From Candidatus Hydrogenedentota bacterium (GTDB taxonomy: Bacteria > Hydrogenedentota > Hydrogenedentia > Hydrogenedentales > CAITNO01), in NCBI GenBank assembly GCA_012730105.1, contig JAAYBJ010000324.1:1-53418 (forward strand): DNA of 53,418 nucleotides, written 5' to 3'. Each line of letters opens with the position of its first letter. Position 1 is the first letter of the stretch. Positions 24,230 to 34,456 of this stretch are shown one piece after another. Position numbers and translations under genes: made by a program. The notes under the pieces are model-generated. The model was not told the DNA's origin. It did not search any database and worked only from the letters and a program-made list of their open reading frames with translations.

Positions 24230-27151
24230 CTATTGTCGAACCACGCGGAAACCCGCCGAATAATGGGAGCGATCGGCGGGATTAACCGCCCAGCGCATGG
24301 TAGAGGTGCATAGATAAGCATCATTGGCATTGCCGCCACGCATTACCCGGTTTTCGCCCCGGGGCGAATCCAGCCAGGCCGTTCCATCCACGGGGACGTT
24401 CAGATAATTCCAGTGCCAGTCGTCTTCGCAGTACTCCCAGCAATTCCCGTGCATATCGTACAGGCCGAAAGCATTGGGCAGTTTCAAGCCGACCCGCGCC
24501 GCAACACCTTTGTCATAATTACCGCAAAACCACATGTATTTGCCCCGTATCCCGTCATCTTCACAGTTGTCACCGATCTCCGAATCCCCAAAATAAAAGC
24601 GCGTTTGCGTGCCGGCGCGGCAGGCATATTCCCACTCCGCCTCGGTAGGCAGGCGAAAAGTTGCGGTCCCTTGCCCGGTGTCCAAAATGTGGGCATTCAA
24701 CGCGTCAATAAAATTGTGGGCGTCCTCCCAGGAAATGTAATACATGGGATAGTCATCGCCAATCCCCATCCACTCCACAGGTTCGTTCTCCGGCCACACG
24801 TTCATCAGCGCCAACCATTGCCGCTGGGTCAATTCATACTTCGCCATGCAAAAATCATGGGCGAGGGTCACATTGTGCACGGGCCCTTCACGGGAGGGTT
24901 CTGTTGTCGCGCCCATTTGAAAGGAGCCTGCAGGTACATGGACCAGCACGAGAGGTACATTCCCGGGTAATAACACAGACATCTCATCGACGTTATGCAG
25001 CGGACCGAAGACGTAAGAATGCTCCGCCGTTTCACTGGGCGCGTATCCCGTTTTCCATGCCCGCGTTTTCAAGGTCCGTGCGGTCCCTTCCGGACCACCC
25101 AAAATGAAGGGCCCTGTATAAAGAGGCGAATCCGCATCGGGTTCACTCCCATTTGTGGTATACCGTATTTCCGCATCTTCATCATCACATGAAAGCCGTA
25201 CAACATAATAGGGGCAACCGGTATTCGCATAGGGCGAAATCACAGGAGCGGAGACCTGCTCGAGATCTTCGGAAAGATCCCAGCACCCGCCTTCCCAAAG
25301 CGTATGACGCACCTCAAATAATTCTATGGGGTCCGGCGCCCATTCCCAAACGAACAAGTCCGCATAAACACCCACACCACCATCGATGCCGACATCGAGC
25401 TTCGGCGCAGGGGGACAGGGATAATGGGCGTCAAAATTCAGGAAGGGTCTTATCTGCACATAGGCGCCGACACGACCGTAAAGGGCAATATCCACTTTGG
25501 GTTTAAGAAAGACCTTGGCATCCAGAGAGGCACTCACATCAAGTTCCGGTCCCAGAAATTCATTCCCCAATTCCAGACTGGACAGGCTTGTCAGCACATC
25601 ATTGGCATACACGGCCCCTAATGTCATGTTCGTTTGGGACCGGAACCCGGCATAAAGGCTTGCCTGACCCTCCAGCGTCAGTTCAAATCCCGCCGAAGCG
25701 GACAAGGTCACTACCAGCGGTGTGGAAGGAATTGGGAAGGGCACCGAGGCCAAAGGAATTTCATGTTGCAGTTCATAGGCGCTTGTGACCGCCAGCAGCG
25801 CGCCCAACTGCAACAGCATACCGCCTGAGAGAACGGCGGAAAATTCCTGCACTTCCCCTGCTTGGATAATCAGCGTGTAAGAAAGATCAGGCGTCAACAA
25901 GACCCGGCCATCACAAAGGGAGGCTGAGAATATATCATCGGAATATACCGGGAAATCGGCCAGAAAATCCTCCAGAATGGTCCCATCCGTGTCCAACGTA
26001 ATAGGTATGGATCCCTCCAGATTCAATTCGTCGAATACATTTTCCAGGGCGGCATCGACGGTGTCGACAATAATTTCTCCGCCCTCCTCCACAACGCTTC
26101 CAGCTTCCCGCAGAAAGCCTACCGCACTATCCGTTAGTCCTTTTTCATCCGTATATTGATAACCAAAAGAAGAAGAAATCAGTATATTTCCTGGTACGAG
26201 CAATTCGGTTTTGGAAGTCATCCCCGCAAAAACCAGTTGATTCGGGCGCACTTCAATCAATTGCAATTCCGGATATTTTTCAATAAAAACGGCTTTCTGC
26301 GCGGGAGTTCCGTGTTTGACAAGAGGATCCGCATTGCTGTAGTACAGGGCACCGTCGCTGAAGCCGTCACCGGAGGTATCCCACAAGGCCGGGTCAGACC
26401 CGATTTCTGTTTCCAACCCGTCCGGAAGCCCGTCGCCATCACCATCCGCCGCCGCCGCCACGGTAATAAAGTTCTCTTTTGTCAGATATGCCTCTCCGGC
26501 ATCCGAATAGACTTTCAAATTCACCGGGTAAACCCCCGGCGTAACGTAGCGATGTGCGGGATGCTGTTCAAGGCTCTTCCCCCCATCTCCAAAGTCCCAT
26601 ATCCAGCCACGTACGGGCACAGAACCGGATTCTGAAAGGTCCGTGAAACTGACAGTTAACGGCCAAAAACCCGATGAAGGCGCCGCCGTAAAATCGACCA
26701 CCGGCCCTTCAGCCAACGGCAGTTCCTCCTCGCCTTCGGGTGTTTCTCCTTCGCCTTCCACGGGTTGCTCGCCTTCTCCCTCTTTTACGGGCTCCCCTTC
26801 ACCTTCCTCTGTCGCCTCGCCTTCTCCTTCCAAGGCCATTTCCCCTTCGCCCTCTTCTGGCGTTCCGGGACCACGCGAGACCACCAGGTTAACCAAGGAA
26901 CCCTCTTCCACCCGTTCCCCCGCACCCGGCGTCTGGCGAATTACCACCCCCTCCGGCATGTCGCCGCCCGGCTCTTCCATTACAGTACCCACATTAAGGC
27001 CGGAAGCATTCAGCGCCGCAGCCGCAGCCAATACCGTCATCCCGGTCACATCGGGAACAGTAACCCTCCGCGAAATACATCCCAACCCTGCCAGGCCGGG
27101 TAAAAGGGCCACAATACATATCCAGCCGCAAGCAAACCACGTTCGATGCAT
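24230..27151 (-). CDS. Surface protein: PASTA + EGEGE linker + PKD + FGE-like domain
   Basis: 973 residues. A signal sequence ends in a poor lipobox (AGLGC). One PASTA domain (about residues 30-80) is followed by an EGEGE linker (about 82-140), a PKD domain (DFGDGGKSLEQHPAHRY) and a calcium-type DGDGDGLPDGLETEIGSDP segment. A long beta-rich region comes next, then a CHB_HEX_C-like domain (IRYTTNGSEPDADSPLYTGP) and a C-terminal formylglycine-generating-enzyme fold (FRLPTEAEWEYACRAG, NAFGLYDMHGNCWEY). The paired catalytic Cys of true FGE seem incomplete: one Cys lies in LCTSTMRW (about 948) and its partner position in RGGNANDAY is not Cys. So sulfatase activation is doubtful. The ATG follows GGAGGG at 7 bases; a start 15 codons earlier is less likely. 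Confidence 0.8.
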   Translation of the reverse strand: MHRTWFACGWICIVALLPGLAGLGCISRRVTVPDVTGMTVLAAAAALNASGLNVGTVMEEPGGDMPEGVVIRQTPGAGERVEEGSLVNLVVSRGPGTPEEGEGEMALEGEGEATEEGEGEPVKEGEGEQPVEGEGETPEGEEELPLAEGPVVDFTAAPSSGFWPLTVSFTDLSESGSVPVRGWIWDFGDGGKSLEQHPAHRYVTPGVYPVNLKVYSDAGEAYLTKENFITVAAAADGDGDGLPDGLETEIGSDPALWDTSGDGFSDGALYYSNADPLVKHGTPAQKAVFIEKYPELQLIEVRPNQLVFAGMTSKTELLVPGNILISSSFGYQYTDEKGLTDSAVGFLREAGSVVEEGGEIIVDTVDAALENVFDELNLEGSIPITLDTDGTILEDFLADFPVYSDDIFSASLCDGRVLLTPDLSYTLIIQAGEVQEFSAVLSGGMLLQLGALLAVTSAYELQHEIPLASVPFPIPSTPLVVTLSASAGFELTLEGQASLYAGFRSQTNMTLGAVYANDVLTSLSSLELGNEFLGPELDVSASLDAKVFLKPKVDIALYGRVGAYVQIRPFLNFDAHYPCPPAPKLDVGIDGGVGVYADLFVWEWAPDPIELFEVRHTLWEGGCWDLSEDLEQVSAPVISPYANTGCPYYVVRLSCDDEDAEIRYTTNGSEPDADSPLYTGPFILGGPEGTARTLKTRAWKTGYAPSETAEHSYVFGPLHNVDEMSVLLPGNVPLVLVHVPAGSFQMGATTEPSREGPVHNVTLAHDFCMAKYELTQRQWLALMNVWPENEPVEWMGIGDDYPMYYISWEDAHNFIDALNAHILDTGQGTATFRLPTEAEWEYACRAGTQTRFYFGDSEIGDNCEDDGIRGKYMWFCGNYDKGVAARVGLKLPNAFGLYDMHGNCWEYCEDDWHWNYLNVPVDGTAWLDSPRGENRVMRGGNANDAYLCTSTMRWAVNPADRSHYSAGFRVVRQ
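26715..26862 (-). repeat. EGEGE coding repeat in the PASTA/FGE protein
   Basis: About 50 codons made of degenerate GEGE(x)n units (EEGEGEMALEGEGEATEEGE and so on). It is shorter and more diverged than the tract in the gene at 40635-43793. It probably forms a flexible, highly acidic spacer between PASTA and PKD domains. Confidence 0.75.
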
Positions 27152-27478
27152 ACTCCATCCCTCCATTAAAGGATTTCGCTGTCGCCCCATCAGCAACGGC
27201 CCATTTGCCTGATAGAGAGCACAGATACAAGATCGTTTAACTATTCAAAACAGTATACACCAGATAATCGTGATACGCCGAAAAATCGCACCGTCCCGCG
27301 CAGTTATACCCTGGCCAAACAGGAACCACCCGTTGGGAACGTGCAACAACCTTCCGCAGGCATTCCTCGAGTATTTTGCTCCATTGAAAATGCCTTGATT
27401 CCCCCCCCTCGGTTGCGGGTAGACTATACCATCTTTACTTTTCAGTATCCTGTGGATTAACTTGGAGGAGTGCGCGGC
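27152..27478. other. Divergent promoter region
   Basis: 327 bases between the minus-strand PASTA/FGE gene and the plus-strand symporter gene, so promoters of both must lie here. For the symporter, TTGATT (27395-27400) and TAGACT (27420-27425) are 19 bases apart with a C-run between, a weak candidate. A TATACT box is seen on the other strand near 27256. No operator-like repeat is visible. Confidence 0.4.
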
Positions 27479-29140
27479 ATGGCTTCTATAGCCCCCCTTG
27501 ATTGGATAATGATCGGCGGGTATTTTGCATTGTTGACGGCGGTGATCGTGTATACGATGCGCAAACAGGAGACATCGGCCGATTATTTTCTCGCGGGAAG
27601 AAACATCGGGTGGTTTGTGATCGGTGCCTCGCTGTTCGCATCGAATATTGGCTCGGAACATTTGGTCGGTCTTGCCGGTTCCGGGGCAAAGAGCGGCGTG
27701 GCCATGGCGCACTACGAGTTGCATGCCTGGTGCCTGCTGGTGCTCGGCTGGGTGCTGGTGCCTTTCTATTATCGTTCCGGCGTGTATACCATGCCGGAAT
27801 TCCTGGAAAGGCGCTACAACGCTACCGCACGATGGATACTCTCGTTGGTAAGCCTGGTGGCTTACGTGTTCACCAAGGTCAGCGTTACCGTCTACGCGGG
27901 GGCGCTGGTCATCCAGACGCTGTTGCCTGAACTGGAATTCTGGGGCATAAACAGTTTCTGGCTCGGCGCGATCTGTGTGGTGGTGATCACGGGAATATAT
28001 ACAATCTTCGGCGGATTACGCGCCGTGGTCTACACGGACGCGGCACAGACCGTGGTGCTCATCCTGGGTTCCCTGTGCATCACCGCCATCGGGCTTTACC
28101 ATCTCGGCGGTTGGGGCGAGCTTCGCGAGATCAGCGGCAGCACGCGCTTCAACTTGTGGCGCCCCATGAGCGACCCGGACTTTCCCTGGGCGGGCATGCT
28201 GTTCGCAGCACCCATTGTGGGCCTGTGGTACTGGTGCACCGACCAGTACATTGTGCAGCGCACCCTGGCCGCGCGCAACCTTAAAATTGCGCGGCGTGGC
28301 ACAATTTTCGGCGCATATCTAAAGATCACCCCCGTCTTCCTGTTCATCGTACCCGGAATGATCGCCCACGCGCTGGCGCAGAAAGGCCTGCTTCAACTCG
28401 ACAATCCGGACCAGGCTTTCCCCGCCATGGTTAGCCAACTGCTTCCTGTGGGATTGCGCGGACTGGTCATCGCAGGGCTGCTTGCGGCGCTTATGAGTTC
28501 CTTATCCTCGCTTTTCAACTCCTGTTCCACCCTGTTCACCGTTGATATTTACAAGAAACTCAAGACGGACGCCTCCGAACGGGAAATGGTTATGGTGGGC
28601 CGTATCGCCACACTGGGGGTGGTAGCGCTTGGACTGCTCTGGATTCCGGCCATGCAGTGGGTGTCCGGGGCCTTGTACGAATACCTGCAGAGCGTCCAGG
28701 CCTACCTGGCGCCGCCTATGACGGCCGTCTTTTTCCTCGGCGTGTTCTGGAGCCGGGTCAACGGTACCGGCGCGGTGATAACATTGATCTCCGGGTTCAT
28801 ACTTGGCCTGCTCAAACTTGGCTGCCAGATATACGCAGGCATACTGCCGGCCGGCCCGGTGGAATCGCTTTCAACACTGCAACAAATCGTTATTTCCTAC
28901 GGTAACATCAATTTCCTAATCTTCTGCGTCATACTTTTCGCGTACTGCTGTTTCACGCTTATCCTGTTCAGCCTGCTGACCCCTCCGCCGGCATCCAGCC
29001 GGATTGAAAACCTCTGTTACGCGGCTAATACAGCAGAAGGCCGACAGCAAGTGCGTGCGAGCTGGAATAAGTGGGACGTTATTAATACGGTCATCGTGCT
29101 GCTGGTTATACTAAGCGTCTATCTTTACTTCACCGGCTGA
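27479..29140 (+). CDS. Sodium:solute symporter (SSS family, SGLT-like)
   Basis: 553 residues with about 13 to 14 membrane segments. LSSLFNSCSTLFTVDIYKKL and GRIATLGVVALGLLWIP are SSS signatures, and the N-terminal DYFLAGRNIGWFVIGASLFASNIGSEHLVGLAGSG is the sodium/sugar-binding unwound helix 1. Similarity of layout to bacterial SGLT (vSGLT) suggests a sugar substrate. ATG 27479 is chosen because GGAGGAG lies 8 bases upstream; the GTG three codons earlier overlaps that site. It leads a plus-strand run with the ABC permease and the GH30 gene, which points to uptake and breakdown of a glycoside. Confidence 0.9.
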   Translation: MASIAPLDWIMIGGYFALLTAVIVYTMRKQETSADYFLAGRNIGWFVIGASLFASNIGSEHLVGLAGSGAKSGVAMAHYELHAWCLLVLGWVLVPFYYRSGVYTMPEFLERRYNATARWILSLVSLVAYVFTKVSVTVYAGALVIQTLLPELEFWGINSFWLGAICVVVITGIYTIFGGLRAVVYTDAAQTVVLILGSLCITAIGLYHLGGWGELREISGSTRFNLWRPMSDPDFPWAGMLFAAPIVGLWYWCTDQYIVQRTLAARNLKIARRGTIFGAYLKITPVFLFIVPGMIAHALAQKGLLQLDNPDQAFPAMVSQLLPVGLRGLVIAGLLAALMSSLSSLFNSCSTLFTVDIYKKLKTDASEREMVMVGRIATLGVVALGLLWIPAMQWVSGALYEYLQSVQAYLAPPMTAVFFLGVFWSRVNGTGAVITLISGFILGLLKLGCQIYAGILPAGPVESLSTLQQIVISYGNINFLIFCVILFAYCCFTLILFSLLTPPPASSRIENLCYAANTAEGRQQVRASWNKWDVINTVIVLLVILSVYLYFTG

Positions 29141-29195
29141 AACGGCAACGTCTTCACATTGATCAGTATCACTACAATCGGGGACTAAAATCATT

Positions 29196-30134
29196 ATGGG
29201 AAATTTTATTGCGAAACACTCTCCCATCTTTATACTGGCATTTCTATGTATCGTGCTGGCGGTAGCCTCGCCTCTTTTCCGTTCTTCCGCGAACCTGCAG
29301 AATGTGATGCAGCGCACGGCAGTCGTGGGCATATTGGCGCTGGGCCAGTTGCTCGTAATACTGACCGCGGGCATTGATCTGTCCGTGGGCAGCGTGGCGG
29401 CGCTGGGCGGCGTTATAGGCTGTATGGGCATGGTAAATTACGGGCTGCCGATTATTCCCGGCATTCTGCTCGGCACGGGGGTGGGTCTGGCCTGCGGCGC
29501 AGTAAGCGGGGTGCTGACGGCCAAGGGCCGTATCCCGCCGTTTATTGTCACGCTAGGCATGATGATGGCGGCACGCGGGCTCGCCCTCATCGTATCGGGC
29601 GCGGTGCCGATATTCGGCCTTCCTCCAGGCTTCGCCTGGCTGGGGGGCACGCGGGGCTGGTGGCTGCCGGCGGGCCTTATGTTCGGTCTGGCTGCGGTCA
29701 TGGCGTTTATGCTCCGGTATACCCGCTTCGGCAGGTCCCTTTACGCCGTGGGCGGCAACAATGAAGCCGCGCGACTTTCAGGGTTGCCCGTTGACTGGGT
29801 GCGCATCGCCGCCTACACGATCAGCGGCGCCTGCGCCGGATTCGGCGGCATGATGATGGCCTCACGCAGCGGCGTAGCCTCCCCCACGGAACTGCAGATG
29901 TTTGAATTAAACGCCGTGGCGGCCTGTGTTATCGGCGGCGCCAGCCTTTCCGGCGGCGAAGGCGGCGCCTTTGCCGCCATTGCGGGCGCATTAATTATGA
30001 CCGTGCTGCAGAATTTTTGTAATCTTCAGGATATCAACGTACACTGGCAGCAAATTCTTGTGGGCGCCCTACTCGTGGCCCTCGTTTTTTATGACAACCA
30101 CCGGAAAAGGAAATCGGGGCTGTTGCGACAATAA
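29196..30134 (+). CDS. Ribose/sugar-type ABC transporter permease (orphan)
   Basis: 312 residues with about eight to nine hydrophobic segments, of the RbsC/BPD_transp_2 family. Signatures are [43 protein letters not shown], and [20 protein letters not shown]. The usual ATPase and periplasmic binding protein are not adjacent: the upstream neighbour is a sodium symporter and the downstream one a GH30 enzyme. The permease must share an ATPase from elsewhere, or partners lie in another locus. It begins 55 bases after the symporter; the ATG is preceded by a weak site (GGGGAC, 10 bases). Confidence 0.9.
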   Translation: MGNFIAKHSPIFILAFLCIVLAVASPLFRSSANLQNVMQRTAVVGILALGQLLVILTAGIDLSVGSVAALGGVIGCMGMVNYGLPIIPGILLGTGVGLACGAVSGVLTAKGRIPPFIVTLGMMMAARGLALIVSGAVPIFGLPPGFAWLGGTRGWWLPAGLMFGLAAVMAFMLRYTRFGRSLYAVGGNNEAARLSGLPVDWVRIAAYTISGACAGFGGMMMASRSGVASPTELQMFELNAVAACVIGGASLSGGEGGAFAAIAGALIMTVLQNFCNLQDINVHWQQILVGALLVALVFYDNHRKRKSGLLRQ

Positions 30135-30222
30135 GACCGATCACCTCCGCCCTGTTTTGGCGGGCTTACAGGCCAGACTTCCATCAGTAGCTCACAAGTA
30201 CCAAGAAGGAATGCAAGATCTT

Positions 30223-31635
30223 ATGATTTTAACCACTCCATCCTGTATTAAGTTATATCTACCAGTCGTCATTTCCCTTTGCGCCCTCATGACAATCCCC
30301 TCGGAATTCGCACAGGCGGCGTCGGACGTGGCGGTGTGGATAAGCACTCAGGATGGTAAAAAACAGCTAAGCCGTGAAAATGACCTACTGTGGCAGGAAC
30401 CCTGCCCCTGCGATCCGATGGTCATCTTCATTGATCCGGGCAGCAAGTTTCAAAGTGTATTGGGGATGGGTTCCTCGTGGGATCATGCGACTTGCGAGAA
30501 CCTTTTCAAACTATCGGAACCCGCACGCAACGAAGTTCTAAAACGGATTGTACATCCGGTAGATGGTATCGGCATGAACCTGATGCGCCTGTGCATCGGC
30601 GCCAGTGATTTTATCGGCGAGCCCTATTATACATATGACGATCTTCCCGCAGGGGAAACGGACCCGGAACTGAAACACTTTTCAATAGAAAAGGACAGAG
30701 CCTATGTCATTCCGGTCATTAAAAAATCCATGGAATACAATCCTGACCTGCTGTTTTTCGCGTCGCCGTGGAGCCCTCCCGCCTGGATGAAGACCAACGG
30801 CGCACTGGGCGGAGGGAAATTAAAGACGGAATATTATGATGTCTGGGCACTCTACCTGGCCCGGTACATCGAAGAATATGCCGCGGAAGGCATTCCCATC
30901 CACGCCATTACGGTACAAAACGAGCCTAATATGGCGCACAAGGACTACCCGACCACCCTCTGGACCGGCGAGGAGCAGCGCGACTTTATCCGCAACCATC
31001 TGGGACCGCTTTTTGTAAAACGGGGGCTCAAAACACTGGTATGGTGCTGGGATCACAACTGGAACAACCTGGACTTTCCCCGGACTGTCCTGTCGGACCC
31101 CGCCGCGACCGCCTTTGTTGACGGCACAGCGTTTCACCTGTATGAAGGAAAGGTGGACGCACAATCCGAGTTAAAGAAACAGTACCCCGCCAAAGACATC
31201 TATTTTTCGGAAGGTTCCGTGTTTAATGCCTCAGGTGCGTTAAAAATGGCCGATATTTTCCGGAACTGGTCGCGCAGCTATAATGCCTGGGTAACCCTGC
31301 TGGACGAAGACCGAAAGCCTAATCGCGGTCCCCACAAGGCCAGCGCCACCTGTATTGAGCTGAAAAAGAATCTCGCCGTGGAATATCGCCAAGATTACTA
31401 TATCTATGGCCAATTTATGAAGTTTGTCCAGCGCGGGGCCTTTCGAATCAGCAGCGGCCTGCAGGAAACGCGCCTGTTTAATCATGTGGCCTTCCATAAT
31501 CCTGACGGCAGCATGGTATTGGTTGCCGTTAACGCCGCCAGGACGCCACAGCCGTTTTCCGTTACCTGCGACAATGTCATTTTCCGCGCCGAATTGCCCG
31601 GTCGTTCCGTGGGCACCTTTACCTGGATGCCGTGA
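30223..31635 (+). CDS. Secreted glycoside hydrolase family 30
   Basis: 470 residues with a signal peptide ending near FAQA. A GH30 (beta/alpha)8 barrel: the family start QSVLGMGSSWDHATCEN, SPWSPPAWMKTNG, the acid/base Glu234 in VQNEPN and the nucleophile Glu330 in IYFSEGS. The C-terminal beta domain contains FSVTCDNVIF. Family members cleave beta-glucosyl, beta-xylosyl or beta-1,6-glucan bonds; the exact specificity is not clear. ATG 30223 is chosen as it starts the signal peptide, 12 bases after AAGAAGGA; an in-frame ATG at 30211 sits too close to that site. It is 88 bases after the ABC permease, in the same direction. Confidence 0.88.
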   Translation: MILTTPSCIKLYLPVVISLCALMTIPSEFAQAASDVAVWISTQDGKKQLSRENDLLWQEPCPCDPMVIFIDPGSKFQSVLGMGSSWDHATCENLFKLSEPARNEVLKRIVHPVDGIGMNLMRLCIGASDFIGEPYYTYDDLPAGETDPELKHFSIEKDRAYVIPVIKKSMEYNPDLLFFASPWSPPAWMKTNGALGGGKLKTEYYDVWALYLARYIEEYAAEGIPIHAITVQNEPNMAHKDYPTTLWTGEEQRDFIRNHLGPLFVKRGLKTLVWCWDHNWNNLDFPRTVLSDPAATAFVDGTAFHLYEGKVDAQSELKKQYPAKDIYFSEGSVFNASGALKMADIFRNWSRSYNAWVTLLDEDRKPNRGPHKASATCIELKKNLAVEYRQDYYIYGQFMKFVQRGAFRISSGLQETRLFNHVAFHNPDGSMVLVAVNAARTPQPFSVTCDNVIFRAELPGRSVGTFTWMP

Positions 31636-31731
31636 GACCGACAGGATAACTTTTCCCCTGAAGGAATCGTTCTATAGTTGAAGTTTCCAGCCAGTAAGGC
31701 TGTTCATGATTACTTTTTGAAGGAAACTGTA

Positions 31732-34455
31732 ATGAGAATCTGCATCTGTTCCCCGCTCATAGCCTGCCTGACGGTCTTCTGCCTGTTTTTATCATTTTCC
31801 TTGCCTGCAGGTGCTGAAACACCGGAGACCGCTCCTGAAGCCATCCCCGTACCCTTGGAGACCACAGCACTCCCGACACCTTCTCCGACTGTGGGTGGTT
31901 CGGATCAGCATCGCACCGGCACGCCCTTGGAGACCACAGCACTCCCGACACCTTCTCCGACCCTCTATGCCACGCTGCTCCAGGCAGTAAGCGCTGGAGA
32001 AATGTATACCGCACTGGACATGCTTAAGTCGGGTCTGAAAGATGACACGCGCGACGAGGAAGGCAAAAATGCGCTGCTGGTCGCCGCGGAAACAAAACAA
32101 CCCCACATTATCACCGCACTGGTCGATGCGGGCGAAGATATTATGGCGCGCGATAACCTGGGCAATACAGCTCTGCACCTTGCGGCGCGCGCAAACGATC
32201 TTTACATGACTGGTCTTCTTGTGGATCGGGGCATACCCGTTATGGAGACAAACCAGCAGTTTTACACCCCGCTTCACGAAGCGGCCGTCAAGGGCCATCT
32301 TGATTGTGCCAGATTTTTGATGGGAAAGGGTGCTGATCCCCTGAGGAGTTTCACCGAGGATAAAAATTCCAGCGCGTACGTGGTTGCCACCCAAGAGAAG
32401 CAATGGGAAGTAACGGCGATGTTCCGGGCCATGGGAGCGGACCCCGGCCCTTTTATAAACGCCGCTTTTGGCGAAGTATACGCCTTGCAGGAATATGCAA
32501 AATCCGACCCTTTAAAGCTAATCCAAACGAACAGATTAAGCCTTACACCACTTTATATGGCTGCAGCCGGAAATCACCCCGACGCAGTTACTTTTCTTCT
32601 TGAGCAGGGCGTCACTCCTGGTCCTGATATCGAGGGCAATAATCCACAATCGGTAGCGCTTGAAAAAGGATACAAAGAAGTGCTGAATTCCTTTTTCAGT
32701 CATGGCGTATCTCCCAATGATCGTGACGCTACGTATTTGGGAAATACCTTGCTTATCCGTGCGGTGCGCAAGGGTGATTTGGACATGATGCAGTTTCTTA
32801 TAGACCAAGGCGCCCAGTTGGGTTATACGGCGGCCAGTGGCGAAACGCCGCTACATCAAGCCGTGGATTCGGACCAATACGAGGCGGCCAGGTTTCTCAT
32901 AGAAAAGGGTTTCATCATAGACGTCAAGAACGCAAAGGCCTATTCCGCACTTCACTTGGCAGCCGAACAGAATAAGTCAAAATATGCCGAATTACTGCTG
33001 GACCACGGGGCAGACATCCAGATAACGGAAAAACGGCGTTGGACTCCGTTGCATATCGCTGTGAACGCGGGACACAGCGGCATGGTCAGATTGTTGCTGG
33101 ATCGCGGGGCAGACGGAAACGCACGGGACAAAGAAGGCAATACCCCGTTGCACCTGGCCGCGAGCAAAGGAGAAGAGGAAATCGCCGCCATGCTGCTTGA
33201 AAAGGGAAGCGATCCGTCATCCGTCAACAACGCACAGATAACGCCTCTCCATTTGGCTGCAGGAATCGGCAGTCTAGGCCTTGCAAACAAGCTGTTGAGT
33301 ATCGGTTCCGATATCAACGCCGTCGATGCCAACAACCATACACCCCTTTACATGGCATTGCATGAAGATCATTATCCCGTCGCACGTGTACTGGCCGAGA
33401 AAGGCGCTGTTTTAACAACGGTAGATACTTTCGGTGAGACGCTGATGTTCCCCGCGGCACGCAGTGAAACGGCGGATGCTGTGGCCTGGCTTACAGACAA
33501 CAGTGTTCCAATCAACTCCCAGAACAGTAGCGGCTTTACACCCCTTCATGCGGCCGCACGTTACGGATCGGAAGCGCCCCTAATCTATCTTGTTGAGAAC
33601 GGGGCAGACATCAACGCCCAGGATGCGGAAGGCCAGACCCCCTTGCACCTGGCATCGAGCCGGGGACATATCATCAACGTGCAGCAACTGGTACAGCATA
33701 ATGCCGACCTGTTCGTAAAGGATAAACAAGGGCAGTATGCGTTGCACGCCGCTACCAAAAACGGTCACTGGGGACCCGCCCAGATGTTCATTCTTCGCGG
33801 GGTCAACGTCAATTCTCAGGACAATCATGGCAACACGGCGCTTCACCTGACCGCTCGGGGCGGATTTCATCGTACCGCCAAGTTGCTCCTTGCACGAGGA
33901 GCAGATTTTACCCTCAAGAATGCCGCCGGAGAAACGCCGCTCCAGGTATCCATAAATGCCCTGGCAGAGACGCAAGGGGCGGTCGGTCTCACGCCCTCCC
34001 AGTCCGCAACCAGAACCGGGCTACGAACGGCCATCATCTTTTTTGAAGCCGTTATTATTGATGAATACCGCAACGCGGCCGAACGCATGGATGCGGTTTT
34101 CATGAAAAAACTTTTGGAGGTGTACGGGGAATACAAAAATGCGCAGTATTTTGGATGCACTCCCCTGTATCGCGCGATGCGTAAAAAGCATGTTCCCACA
34201 GTGCAAGCGCTTCTGGAAAAAGGCGCCGACCCGAATATTGCCGCTTTGTCGGACGGCAACAAGACGCCGCTGCACCAGGCAGTGCTGTCAGGTCGTGTGG
34301 ATTTGACACGGTCATTGTTGAAGGCGGGCGCTCAAACGGATATCCCCGATGCCCTCGGCATGACCCCACTGGATCTGACCAGAAAAGAGGGACTGCCTGA
34401 GATAACCGCACTGATTGAAGAGGCGTCACTTACTCCATCTACGGAAAAATCGTGA
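31732..34455 (+). CDS. Secreted ankyrin-repeat protein
   Basis: 907 residues. Signal peptide (ending PAGA) and a Pro/Thr-rich linker with a duplicated TPLETTALPTPSP-type segment (residues 34-80) precede about 20 ankyrin repeats of ~33 residues running nearly to the C-terminus. Examples are NTPLHLAASKGEEEIAAMLL and QTPLHLASSRGHIINVQQLV. A few repeats are degenerate around residues 230-320 and 740-800. Ankyrin arrays bind proteins; the export signal puts this one outside the cytoplasm. The ATG has AAGGA at 7 bases; a TTG 18 codons before is not supported. One base separates its stop from the DUF3810 gene, so the two are coupled. Confidence 0.88.
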   Translation: MRICICSPLIACLTVFCLFLSFSLPAGAETPETAPEAIPVPLETTALPTPSPTVGGSDQHRTGTPLETTALPTPSPTLYATLLQAVSAGEMYTALDMLKSGLKDDTRDEEGKNALLVAAETKQPHIITALVDAGEDIMARDNLGNTALHLAARANDLYMTGLLVDRGIPVMETNQQFYTPLHEAAVKGHLDCARFLMGKGADPLRSFTEDKNSSAYVVATQEKQWEVTAMFRAMGADPGPFINAAFGEVYALQEYAKSDPLKLIQTNRLSLTPLYMAAAGNHPDAVTFLLEQGVTPGPDIEGNNPQSVALEKGYKEVLNSFFSHGVSPNDRDATYLGNTLLIRAVRKGDLDMMQFLIDQGAQLGYTAASGETPLHQAVDSDQYEAARFLIEKGFIIDVKNAKAYSALHLAAEQNKSKYAELLLDHGADIQITEKRRWTPLHIAVNAGHSGMVRLLLDRGADGNARDKEGNTPLHLAASKGEEEIAAMLLEKGSDPSSVNNAQITPLHLAAGIGSLGLANKLLSIGSDINAVDANNHTPLYMALHEDHYPVARVLAEKGAVLTTVDTFGETLMFPAARSETADAVAWLTDNSVPINSQNSSGFTPLHAAARYGSEAPLIYLVENGADINAQDAEGQTPLHLASSRGHIINVQQLVQHNADLFVKDKQGQYALHAATKNGHWGPAQMFILRGVNVNSQDNHGNTALHLTARGGFHRTAKLLLARGADFTLKNAAGETPLQVSINALAETQGAVGLTPSQSATRTGLRTAIIFFEAVIIDEYRNAAERMDAVFMKKLLEVYGEYKNAQYFGCTPLYRAMRKKHVPTVQALLEKGADPNIAALSDGNKTPLHQAVLSGRVDLTRSLLKAGAQTDIPDALGMTPLDLTRKEGLPEITALIEEASLTPSTEKS
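31852..31961 (+). repeat. Duplicated 38-base segment (72-base period) in the ankyrin gene
   Basis: The 38 bases at 31852-31889 recur exactly at 31924-31961, one 72-base period later. They encode the repeated PLETTALPTPSPT linker. Identity at the DNA level means a recent tandem duplication that kept frame. Confidence 0.9.
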
Positions 34456-34456
34456 T

